Positions 1-5,803 are shown, counted from the stretch's first letter. The stretch is DNA of 5,851 nt from an uncultured Phascolarctobacterium sp. (GCA_949287345.1 CASEGD010000082.1:1-5851), one strand, 5' to 3'. Numbers and translations: made by a program. The notes: generated from the letters alone by a model not told the origin.

Positions 1-43
1 AGGTTATAACCAATTTTTTATATTCAAAATTACTGATACTCAT
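1..43 (-). CDS. csm5: Csm5, type III-A crRNA 3'-end RAMP subunit (5' end only)
   Basis: Only the first 14 codons are in the window: the peptide reads MSISNFEYKKLVIT and then runs off at position 1. The ATG at 43-41 overlaps the csm4 stop in an ATGA junction, the same coupling used at csm3/csm4. The short peptide has the look of a Csm5 N-terminus (a short polar lead followed by the first beta strand of a RAMP fold), but it is too short to identify alone; the call rests mainly on the fixed csm4-csm5 gene order of type III-A loci. Csm5 is a RAMP protein at the crRNA 3' end of the Csm complex and takes part in crRNA maturation. A four-base GGGG stretch a few bases upstream on the minus strand could serve as a weak ribosome site; coupling to csm4 is the more likely route to translation. 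Confidence 0.72.
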   Translation of the reverse strand, partial: MSISNFEYKKLVIT

Positions 44-1038
44 ACAGGCAACCCCATATACAAAGCCTTGCCGTAGCGGTAAACCGGGTGCCCCGCGCCC
101 GCCGCAAATTCCAGCACCTGCCCGTCAACCCTCCGGGCAAAGCAGGCTCCGGCCTTTATCATATACACACTGCTGCGTTTTTCGTAGCCGCCGGTTTCGC
201 TGTTATAAACAAATCCGCTGCGCCGCATAAGGCTGAACGCGCCCTGCTTAACGGCGTCAAGCTGCTGTTCAACCGGGCACAGGATGGAAAGCGTCATCTG
301 CAAACTGCTGCCGTTATTGTTAAGAAGCTCATACAGCACGCCCGCATCGCCGCTGCAACCATCATTTAAAGCAAACGGCGCTTTACGCAGAACAAACTTG
401 CCAAAACCGCTGCTGCGCCTGCCGCCGATGCCGCCAAGCCCCAAAAGCTCAACCGTTTTTACCAGTTCGTCAAGCAAACTGTCATCATTCAAACCGACAA
501 TGCAGTACAGCCCCGCGCCATCCGCAAAGCTGTAATTGCTTACATAATACGCCGTGCCGCCGTCCCTGAAATCCATACGCCGCTGCACGCCGCTCCAGCC
601 AAAGCTGTGTTTTTCCTGCTCCGGCGCTTCGTCTTCGCCAAAAGGCTGCAAATAGGCTTTTACGCCGCCCGCGCGGATATAAGCGAGGTTTTCGTGGTCG
701 CGCCTTGCTTCGTACTGCAAGCACAAATCCGTAAACGACAGGCCGTAATCAAGCGTGTTGATTTTTTCGCTGCGGTAATAAGGCACCGGCACGTAAAATT
801 CTTCTTCGCTGCCGCTGTAATAAGGCAGCAAATCGCTGAAAAGCAGGCTGCCCTCCCGCACCGCCGCGATAAATTTTCCGCACAGCGCGGTATCCAGCGC
901 CGCTGCTTCCGTCGCCAGCGCGCTGAAAAAGGTATCCGCACAGCAGTTAAACGATTGCAGGTTGCCGCTTTTTTTATTTTGCGCCGTGCCGAAATGCACT
1001 GGCGTTAAAAACTTAAACTGCAAAACGTAGTATTTCAT
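40..1038 (-). CDS. csm4: Csm4, type III-A RAMP subunit (Cas5-like, binds crRNA 5' handle)
   Basis: A 332-residue protein, normal length for Csm4. In the Csm complex this subunit caps the crRNA 5' handle and docks onto Cas10. Sequence support: an N-terminal RAMP strand followed by TPVHFG (residues 12-17); CADTFFSAL (33-41), matching the usual S-D-T-L-F-SAL helix; a region QRRMDFRDGG then YYVSNYSF (152-171) typical of the RAMP core; the glycine-rich RAMP loop LGLGGIGGRRSSGFGKF (200-216); and a C-terminal HPVYRYGKALYMG (319-331), very characteristic of Csm4. The ATG overlaps the csm3 stop (ATGA, positions 1035-1038), with GGAAG about 9 bases upstream inside the end of csm3. The stop overlaps the csm5 start. 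No frameshift or truncation is visible. Csm4 has no known nuclease site of its own. Third to last known gene of the operon order cas10-csm2-csm3-csm4-csm5. Confidence 0.95.
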   Translation of the reverse strand: MKYYVLQFKFLTPVHFGTAQNKKSGNLQSFNCCADTFFSALATEAAALDTALCGKFIAAVREGSLLFSDLLPYYSGSEEEFYVPVPYYRSEKINTLDYGLSFTDLCLQYEARRDHENLAYIRAGGVKAYLQPFGEDEAPEQEKHSFGWSGVQRRMDFRDGGTAYYVSNYSFADGAGLYCIVGLNDDSLLDELVKTVELLGLGGIGGRRSSGFGKFVLRKAPFALNDGCSGDAGVLYELLNNNGSSLQMTLSILCPVEQQLDAVKQGAFSLMRRSGFVYNSETGGYEKRSSVYMIKAGACFARRVDGQVLEFAAGAGHPVYRYGKALYMGLPV

Positions 1039-1733
1039 TTTAAGCAGCTTCCTTCAAGCGTAGCTTTCAGTTTTTCCGTAAAGCTTTCCAAACCTTTGTT
1101 TAAACCGGCGTAACGCACCGAAAAATCACTGAACGCCACCCTGCCGTAGCCGCGCGAACCGTGCCCGCCCAGATAATCCATCTGCAGCATCATCAGCGCC
1201 GCCGCAAGGGTAGCAAAATCTTCTTCAATTTCTTCTTCGTTTTCGATGTTGTACACCAGCTTAAAGGCAAAATCCGTACCCGCCGGCACCCTTTCAATCT
1301 GGCGCGGAATAGCCGTCGCCGTCAGGCGCGTAATGGAGTTTTCAAACTTTACTTCGCCCATGTAGGTATCGGTGTCGAGGCGGCTGATTTTTTCGATGCT
1401 TTCCGGCGTTACAAACACATCGTAAAATTGCAGGCGCGCGCCAACTACGCCGCTTTTGCCGGTTGAGCCGAACAAGCGGCAGATAACATCGTCGTCCTCT
1501 TCAATTTTGTTAAGCACATAACCCGGTGAACGCATTTTGGCAAGCAAAGTACGCAGCTTGCCCTTCAGCGAGCTGCCCGGAATGATGGGCACCTTGGTAA
1601 AATGGTCGCGCACAAAGGGGCTTTCCACCGCGCCGATAGGGGTAAAATCGCTGGATGTGCCGATATGCAGCCCCGTCACCAGCGTAATAACGGCCTCTAT
1701 TAAAAATTTACCTTTTAAAACACCCTGCTTCAT
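1035..1733 (-). CDS. csm3: Csm3, type III-A backbone RAMP (Cas7 family) with Glu at the usual catalytic Asp
   Basis: A 232-residue Cas7-family RAMP of usual length. Several copies line the crRNA and each normally cuts the bound target RNA at 6-nt intervals. Family signatures are clear: TGLHIGTSSDF (20-30), the PIIPGSSLKGKLRTLL helix (49-64), RLFG (86-89), EVKFENSITRLTA (127-139) with PRQIERV (143-149), and the glycine-rich loop YLGGHGSRGYGRV (187-199). In S. thermophilus Csm3 the catalytic Asp33 lies in the stretch GAIDSPV; here the aligned stretch is GAVESPF, so the residue is Glu37 (codon GAA at 1625-1623). Acidic charge is kept but the side chain is longer; whether cleavage survives is unknown. 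AAGGA lies 6-7 bases before the ATG, and the start overlaps the csm2 stop by one base (TAATG). The stop overlaps the csm4 ATG by four bases. Confidence 0.96.
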   Translation of the reverse strand: MKQGVLKGKFLIEAVITLVTGLHIGTSSDFTPIGAVESPFVRDHFTKVPIIPGSSLKGKLRTLLAKMRSPGYVLNKIEEDDDVICRLFGSTGKSGVVGARLQFYDVFVTPESIEKISRLDTDTYMGEVKFENSITRLTATAIPRQIERVPAGTDFAFKLVYNIENEEEIEEDFATLAAALMMLQMDYLGGHGSRGYGRVAFSDFSVRYAGLNKGLESFTEKLKATLEGSCLK

Positions 1734-2125
1734 TATTTATCCTTGCCTCCGTAAAATTTATGAAACGCGCCCAAAGCCTGCACGTATTTGGCAAACTCCG
1801 TAAAACGCTCCGTACTGTCGCCGATGTTGTCAATCATCTCCGGCAGCCCAGTTTTATCCGCGAAAGCGCCGACGATGTTTTTGTCGCGCCCCACCAGATA
1901 CAGCAGCTTAACCTTTAAAAATTTTACTTCCGCCACCAGCTCCGGCGGCAACTTGTCCGGCTCGGCGCTCTGCATTTTATAAACCTCGACGCGGTCGCGC
2001 ACCAGATTGACCGAGGTTAAAAATTTGCGGATATGCCCCGTCCTTAAAAGCAGCACGTTGTTATTAAATTTATCTTTTACCATAATGCCTTTAATGGCAT
2101 TTTCGGCTCTGGTTATAATATCCAT
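1733..2125 (-). CDS. csm2: Csm2, type III-A small subunit (Cas11 group)
   Basis: A 130-residue, mostly helical protein of normal Csm2 length. Copies form the inner filament of the Csm complex, alongside Csm3, and help hold the crRNA-target duplex. Recognisable parts are LRTGHIRKFLTSVN near residue 27 onward (the conserved T/S-x-IRK-hydrophobic helix) and the C-terminal YVQALGAFHKFYGGKDK, matching the conserved Y-hKFYGG tail of the family. Start choice: a TTG at 2128 is in frame directly before the ATG at 2125, but the ATG is preferred because the strong AAGGAGG at 2139-2133 then has a 7-base spacer (4 for TTG), and because it forms a TGATG stop/start overlap with cas10. The stop overlaps the csm3 ATG by one base. 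The gene is intact. No enzymatic activity is expected of this family. Confidence 0.94.
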   Translation of the reverse strand: MDIITRAENAIKGIMVKDKFNNNVLLLRTGHIRKFLTSVNLVRDRVEVYKMQSAEPDKLPPELVAEVKFLKVKLLYLVGRDKNIVGAFADKTGLPEMIDNIGDSTERFTEFAKYVQALGAFHKFYGGKDK

Positions 2126-4620
2126 CAAAAATCCTCCTTGGGTGCGTTGGGCAGGCTGTAAATCAAAAGCTCCAGCGCCGTTAAAAGCTGCCTGCGCCCT
2201 TCCTTATCCAGCGCCCAGCCGTATAACGCCCTGCGCAGCTCGCTATAAACTTCCGCTGCCTCCACGCTGTCCTGCTTCGGCTCTAAAAGCGCCACGGCAT
2301 AAGCAAATTCCGCTAAATTAAATTTGCCTCCGGCAGATGCCAGCACGCCGTGCAGCTTGTAAAGCGTGTTCCTGTCCGTTTTTATTTTGCCCGGCACAGC
2401 GTTCAGCCCAAAGCTTAATTTATCCGTTAAAAAGTGCAGCTTGCCTGCGCAGACCTGCGTTTCAAAATCATCCCAGTCATACACATGCGCAAGGCTTTCG
2501 CCCGGACCGCTGACAAAATCCGCACCCTGCCCGAACAAGGCAATTTTGCCTGTGCCCGGTACGTTCTTGGCGGTCTTTTTCAGCAGCGCCGCCTGAATGA
2601 ACATCTGGCTCATCGGAAAATCGGGCGTAAAAACGCCGATGCCTGCCGAAAACGCCAGCTTGCCGCTGGTATAAGCTGTAAACGCCCGGTGAATATCCAC
2701 CGCAACCTCCACTACGTCATCCCATGCGCCCAGTAAAAAGATATTGTCGCCGCCGCTGTAAATAACATGGATGTTGCGCCACGCCTGCTTCGGTTTATTG
2801 AACAGGCGGAACGGCGGACGCCCCTTGCCGGAAGCAGTCTGCGCTTCGCCCTTGAAAATTTTGTTTAATATAACTTTAAAGAAGAACGACAAACGTGAAG
2901 ACAACGTAATCTGCCTTGCCGATGTCAGATAATGCAGCGGGTCGGGCAAATCGTTACGGTAAAAGCCGACCTTTAACGCCATGCCGATGGCATCGACGTC
3001 CGCCATCAATACGCCAAGGCGTTTAACTCCGGTGTAGGTTTCGCCCATGCTGCTTTCCGCCAGCTTTTCGGCATCCAGCACCCTGCCGCTTTTGGCGTCA
3101 CGCACAAAATAATCGCAGCGGCGCAGGCGCATTATCGGGTACTCGCCCGCATCGCCGCCTTTGGTGCTGTAAATGTGCAGAATTTTATTATGCGCCTTAA
3201 ACTTTTCCAAATCTTTAGCGGCAACCAGTTTTAAATATAACGGACGCTGCCAGCCCGGCACTGCCGCACTGCCGCCTGCATGGTTGGTACATATCGCCAG
3301 CACCCTGTCCTCCGTAAAGGATGACTTGCCCAGCTCCAAAAGCGACCTGCAAAAACTGCACAAACCGTCGTTGCGGTTCTCGTCACCACGGCTAAGCTCG
3401 TGGTGGCACACACTACATTCCGTACCTGTTTCCGCCGCGTTAAGGCTGCTCTGCGGGTCAAACAGTTCTTTCAGCACGCTGACAGGGTAACGGTTCTTTT
3501 TGCGGTTTTCCACCTCTAAATCCACGCGCGCCAGAATATCGCTGCCCAAACGCCTGCCCGCCAGTTCCAGCGGCGTACATTCCGCCGTGCCGAACGCCAC
3601 ATAAAGCTGGTTGCCGTAATTTTTCAGCAGCCAGCTGTTAACGTATTCGGCAAGGCCGTCCAGTTCTTTTTTCAGCTGCGGCGTGTTGGGCGCGGTTAAA
3701 TAAATTCGCCCGCCGCCGGTATAAATAACATTTGCCTTCGTCAGTTTTAAATGATATATCATTTCGTCAGCCAAAAGCTGCGAAAAATATTCCAGATACA
3801 GCGAACGCCCGCGCATGGAAGCCAGCGGTGCCTGCGCTGCCGGTGTCGTCAAAAAGCCGTAAATACCGGCAATATCCGCCGAAACAATCAAAAACAGCGG
3901 CTCGTCCTGCAATTGGGAAATGCCTTCGTCACTGCACATTGCGGCGTAATCCGTAATGCCGTTTGCCTCGCAGTAATGAGCAATGCTTACCGCCAATGCC
4001 GCCGCGTACTTGGCATGCTCATACAGTGAAATATCCCTCGGCAAATCCTTGCGCACCGTCAGCGGCAGGTAGTACAGCGTATCCTCCAACAGCTGCAAAA
4101 GCTCGTAAGGGTACATCTCCAGCAGCGGCTTCTGTTTTAAGCGCGCCTCGATAATCTGCAAAATGCGGCGGTAATCCTCTGCGCCAGCCCTTATATCATC
4201 GCGCACGGCGTAATTAATTTCTTTGGCAATGTTCATTTCCTTCGGCAAAAAATAGCGCTTGTGCGTTTCCTTGTCCGAAAAATAATTGAACACCGATTCC
4301 AGGCACAACCCGGCGTCAAATTCCGCATCGGCAGTGCGTTCTGCTTTTTCCGCGCCAAAAGCAATGGCGTCCGCCAGATAAATAATATACGCCCAGTCAT
4401 CAGGCGCAAGGCCTGCTGTTTTTAAATCGCGCCTGCGGTGGTAAGATACGCAGCGCAAAAGCTGCTGCGCACGCTCATCGTCCTGAGGCAGCAAACGTGC
4501 CAGCCACTGCGCGCCGAACTGTGCATACGCTTCGGAATCGTTCGTCATACCGGCGCGGTAGCATAGTTTACCGATATCATGCAGCATTGCCGCTTTGGCA
4601 AGTAAAAGGTAATCTATCAT
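2125..4620 (-). CDS. cas10: Cas10/Csm1, type III-A large subunit: HD nuclease plus Palm domains, with GGDN variant
   Basis: An 831-residue Cas10 of the Csm1 subtype, full length. N-terminal HD nuclease domain: LHDIGK with H14-D15, then SYHRRRD (H61) and YLADAIAFG (D84); this domain normally cuts single-stranded DNA upon target-RNA binding. Degenerate first Palm at about 240-370, with the usual Csm1 TGGGRIYL (301-308). Zinc-binding insert C402-x2-C405 ... C421-x2-C424. Second Palm (cyclase) at about 530-700: metal-binding ADVDAIG (D541, D543), then YSGGDNIFLL, where the GGDD signature is GGDN (623-626; AAT codon at 2745-2743), then FSAGIGVF (657-664) and a late lysine helix at 681-692. A helical C-terminal domain follows (about 710-831). 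The cyclase normally makes cyclic oligoadenylates from ATP; the second Asp is replaced here, so activity is uncertain. ATG at 4620 has GGAG 6 bases upstream. The last codons contain the csm2 ribosome site. First gene of the operon. Confidence 0.97.
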   Translation of the reverse strand: MIDYLLLAKAAMLHDIGKLCYRAGMTNDSEAYAQFGAQWLARLLPQDDERAQQLLRCVSYHRRRDLKTAGLAPDDWAYIIYLADAIAFGAEKAERTADAEFDAGLCLESVFNYFSDKETHKRYFLPKEMNIAKEINYAVRDDIRAGAEDYRRILQIIEARLKQKPLLEMYPYELLQLLEDTLYYLPLTVRKDLPRDISLYEHAKYAAALAVSIAHYCEANGITDYAAMCSDEGISQLQDEPLFLIVSADIAGIYGFLTTPAAQAPLASMRGRSLYLEYFSQLLADEMIYHLKLTKANVIYTGGGRIYLTAPNTPQLKKELDGLAEYVNSWLLKNYGNQLYVAFGTAECTPLELAGRRLGSDILARVDLEVENRKKNRYPVSVLKELFDPQSSLNAAETGTECSVCHHELSRGDENRNDGLCSFCRSLLELGKSSFTEDRVLAICTNHAGGSAAVPGWQRPLYLKLVAAKDLEKFKAHNKILHIYSTKGGDAGEYPIMRLRRCDYFVRDAKSGRVLDAEKLAESSMGETYTGVKRLGVLMADVDAIGMALKVGFYRNDLPDPLHYLTSARQITLSSRLSFFFKVILNKIFKGEAQTASGKGRPPFRLFNKPKQAWRNIHVIYSGGDNIFLLGAWDDVVEVAVDIHRAFTAYTSGKLAFSAGIGVFTPDFPMSQMFIQAALLKKTAKNVPGTGKIALFGQGADFVSGPGESLAHVYDWDDFETQVCAGKLHFLTDKLSFGLNAVPGKIKTDRNTLYKLHGVLASAGGKFNLAEFAYAVALLEPKQDSVEAAEVYSELRRALYGWALDKEGRRQLLTALELLIYSLPNAPKEDF
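2133..2139 (-). promoter_or_regulatory. Strong ribosome binding site for csm2
   Basis: The minus strand reads AAGGAGG, a near-perfect anti-Shine-Dalgarno match, ending 7 bases before the ATG at 2125. It lies inside the cas10 coding region, in the codons for the last residues (KED). It decides in favour of the ATG over the in-frame TTG one codon upstream, and gives Csm2 its own ribosome loading besides coupling to cas10, which fits a subunit needed in several copies per complex. Confidence 0.85.
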
Positions 4621-4626
4621 AATGGA

Positions 4627-4630
4627 CTCC
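4627..4630 (-). promoter_or_regulatory. Ribosome binding site of cas10
   Basis: GGAG on the minus strand with 6 bases before the ATG at 4620. No better in-frame start with a ribosome site is seen nearby, and the HD motif begins at residue 14 as in other Csm1 proteins, so this start is well supported. Confidence 0.75.
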
Positions 4631-4693
4631 GTACAACAAAAATATATAATAATTAATTCGACAATTTTATAAGAAATCCTTTATATTTTAGAA

Positions 4694-4699
4694 ATTATA
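4694..4699 (-). promoter_or_regulatory. Candidate -10 element for the csm operon
   Basis: A perfect TATAAT on the minus strand about 74 bases upstream of the cas10 ATG. The only -35-like partner is the T run at 4721-4716 (TTTTTT, 16-base spacer), a poor match to TTGACA and shared with the T tract of the upstream terminator. Another AT-rich hexamer pair closer to the gene is possible (TTCTTA at 4675-4670 with TATTAT at 4651-4646, 18-base spacer). The 193-base gap 4621-4813 is so AT-rich that -10-like matches arise by chance, so the promoter position is a guess; some promoter is expected here because the probable terminator ahead of it separates the operon from the CoiA-like gene. Confidence 0.25.
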
Positions 4700-4715
4700 T
4701 ATTAAAGAAGCAATT

Positions 4716-4755
4716 AAAAAAGCCCTTACTGTCAATGCACTAATTTTGGTAAGGG
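4716..4755 (-). terminator. Probable rho-independent terminator of the CoiA-like gene
   Basis: Arms CCCTTAC (plus 4723-4729) and GTAAGGG (plus 4749-4755) are perfect complements, separated by a 19-base loop. Read on the minus strand the second arm is followed by C and then six T (complement of 4721-4716), the usual layout of an intrinsic terminator. It sits about 60 bases after the stop of the CoiA-like gene and before cas10, so it should end transcription coming from that gene. The stem is only 7 bp and the loop long, so termination may be partial. On the plus strand the stem extends by a G-U and A-U pairs and is followed by TTTTG, but no plus-strand gene precedes it. Confidence 0.55.
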
Positions 4756-4813
4756 TTTTGGCTATAAATTTATTCATGTTTTCATAGCTTTTTTTCATCA
4801 AATTATTCCACTA

Positions 4814-5653
4814 TTATTCTTTTTTTGCATTTTCACGCATATAATTTATATAATCCTCTTTTGTTGAAATTCTTTTTTTACCTGTACATAATATACCATC
4901 TATCTCATTACCTACTAAATAATCACAATACAAACAATCATCTATAAAATTTGCATATGATTTTCCTCTATAATTTCTAATATTTATCGGACAATAATCA
5001 ATATGCTGTGCCATTCCTCGGCTAATATTCGTCTTTTTATCTGCTATATCTTTAAATCGTTTCATCCATATTTCCGTATTAATATTATATTTCCAATATT
5101 TTTCTTTACATGAATCAATTAAATAATGTTTTAAATCCTCGTGTGTAATATCTCTTTCAATTTTACTTAAATCAATTTCAAGTGTAGAAACTTTAGCATT
5201 TTTTATTTTTTCTAATTTTACATCATCAATGGCATGCGTAACATAAATTTCTACAAAAAATTTGCTGCCGTGGCTATAAACAACTATATCCGGAACTATA
5301 TCATTATAAGTTTTTTCTAATTCTATGTTATCAATAGTTATTCTTTGCTCATCAAAAATTTTTATAGAACTTCTATTGGTATACGGAAATTTCAAAAACA
5401 AAGATGGTATAATCATTTCCTTTGCATTAAATAATATTTCTTTAGCAGCAAGATGCAAAGCCGTTTGATAACCATATTCACATTCATCTGCATTATAATG
5501 TGCAAAATGATGAATGACTTTATTACCTTTTTTAGCAATAAGTTTACTTTTGCAGGCAGGACAAATACAATTACATTCTAATCCTTTTTCTACCTCCGAA
5601 ATATGCACTAATTTATTATCTTTTATACCATATTGTAAATGTTGTTTCTTCAT
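4814..5653 (-). CDS. CoiA-like protein: zinc-finger plus PD-(D/E)XK-like nuclease-family domain
   Basis: A 279-residue soluble protein resembling the competence CoiA-like family. N-terminal zinc-finger-like part: C27, C29, C31-x2-C34, then a 13-residue basic linker and HHFAH (H48, H49, H52), the CPxC ... HFAH pattern of that family. Next an amphipathic helix QTALHLAAKEILF (63-75) and a nuclease-like core: PDIVVY (121-126) with P121-D122, then KFFVEIYVTHAID (131-143) with E135, as in PD-(D/E)XK folds. The usual lysine of ExK is not in place (Y137), though K146 follows soon after. A C-terminal second cysteine set (C221, C240, C243, C256) could bind another zinc. No signal peptide or membrane segment, so probably cytoplasmic. 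The start follows AGGTGAGG. Very AT-rich against the csm genes, with its own promoter and terminator. CoiA helps natural transformation in some Firmicutes; whether this homologue does that, DNA repair or defence cannot be told. Confidence 0.7.
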   Translation of the reverse strand: MKKQHLQYGIKDNKLVHISEVEKGLECNCICPACKSKLIAKKGNKVIHHFAHYNADECEYGYQTALHLAAKEILFNAKEMIIPSLFLKFPYTNRSSIKIFDEQRITIDNIELEKTYNDIVPDIVVYSHGSKFFVEIYVTHAIDDVKLEKIKNAKVSTLEIDLSKIERDITHEDLKHYLIDSCKEKYWKYNINTEIWMKRFKDIADKKTNISRGMAQHIDYCPINIRNYRGKSYANFIDDCLYCDYLVGNEIDGILCTGKKRISTKEDYINYMRENAKKE

Positions 5654-5656
5654 CTA

Positions 5657-5664
5657 CCTCACCT
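5657..5664 (-). promoter_or_regulatory. Ribosome binding site of the CoiA-like gene
   Basis: The minus strand reads AGGTGAGG shortly before the ATG at 5653; using the AGGTGA part gives a 5-base spacer. It supports this ATG, which also gives a sensible N-terminus just ahead of the zinc-finger cysteines. Confidence 0.55.
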
Positions 5665-5692
5665 ACTGTAAATAACTTACTTTATTATAAAA

Positions 5693-5723
5693 ATTATACC
5701 ATGCAAACATCATAATTTAGCAA
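5693..5723 (-). promoter_or_regulatory. Extended -10 promoter for the CoiA-like gene
   Basis: On the minus strand a perfect TATAAT (5698-5693) is preceded by TGG, forming an extended -10 (TGnTATAAT), about 40 bases upstream of the ATG. A -35-like TTGCTA sits at 5723-5718, with a rather long 19-base spacer; an extended -10 tolerates a weak -35. A second TATAAT lies 9 bases further downstream (5689-5684) but lacks a good -35. The promoter faces away from the plus-strand promoter at 5740-5768. Confidence 0.55.
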
Positions 5724-5739
5724 TAAAATTCTTAACTTC

Positions 5740-5768
5740 TTGATATTCACTAACACAAATGCTATATT
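5740..5768 (+). promoter_or_regulatory. Strong sigmaA-type promoter of the plus-strand gene
   Basis: TTGATA (5740-5745) and TATATT (5763-5768) are separated by exactly 17 bases, and the -10 is preceded by TGC, giving an extended -10. Predicted start of transcription is near 5775, some 29 bases ahead of the ATG at 5804. The short leader contains the ribosome site. With the minus-strand promoter at 5693-5723 this makes a compact divergent promoter region between the two genes. Confidence 0.65.
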
Positions 5769-5778
5769 AAAAATATAG
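5762..5778. repeat. Short perfect inverted repeat over the plus-strand -10
   Basis: CTATATT (5762-5768) and AATATAG (5772-5778) are perfect complements with an AAA centre. The palindrome covers the -10 element and the predicted transcription start, a position where a repressor could act. It is made only of A/T apart from its end bases, in an AT-rich region, so chance is a real alternative. Confidence 0.35.
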
Positions 5779-5788
5779 TAAACTTCAA

Positions 5789-5796
5789 AAGGAGAT
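5789..5796 (+). promoter_or_regulatory. Ribosome binding site of the plus-strand gene
   Basis: AAGGAGAT with 9 bases between GGAG and the ATG at 5804: a strong Shine-Dalgarno site that fixes the start of the partial gene. Confidence 0.8.
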
Positions 5797-5803
5797 GAAA
5801 GTT

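Noticed and set aside
607..1008. A 133-codon plus-strand open frame opposite csm4, plus shorter plus-strand frames opposite csm3, csm2 and cas10
   Set aside because: They lie entirely antisense to well-identified csm genes, lack ribosome sites, and translate to low-complexity Arg/Ala/Pro-rich or family-less peptides. They are by-products of codon use on the real strand.
1700..2030. Repeated AT-rich string TTAAAAATTT near 1700, 1915 and 2015
   Set aside because: Each copy lies in coding sequence and encodes Lys-Phe-Leu (KFL) in Csm3 or Csm2; spacing is irregular and no longer repeat unit surrounds them, so this is codon reuse and not a repeat array.
3231..3461. Minus-strand frame of 76 codons inside cas10, and similar frames inside csm4 (485-724, 660-941)
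   Set aside because: Same strand but shifted frame within intact genes; Arg/Ala-rich translations with no family features. The parent proteins are continuous, so these are not frameshift remnants.
4730..4735. Perfect TTGACA on the minus strand upstream of cas10 as a -35 element
   Set aside because: It sits in the loop of the terminator and no -10-like hexamer lies 16-19 bases downstream; the TATAAT at 4699-4694 is about 30 bases away.
4761..4795. Inverted repeat GCTAT/ATAGC followed by seven T on the plus strand, a possible second terminator
   Set aside because: The stem is only 5 bp with an 18-base loop, and no plus-strand gene lies before it. On the minus strand it has no T tract in the right place.
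4621..4813. Possible CRISPR leader or repeat in the gap upstream of cas10
   Set aside because: No repeated unit of 25-37 bases is present; the gap holds only AT-rich sequence and the single terminator-like stem-loop.
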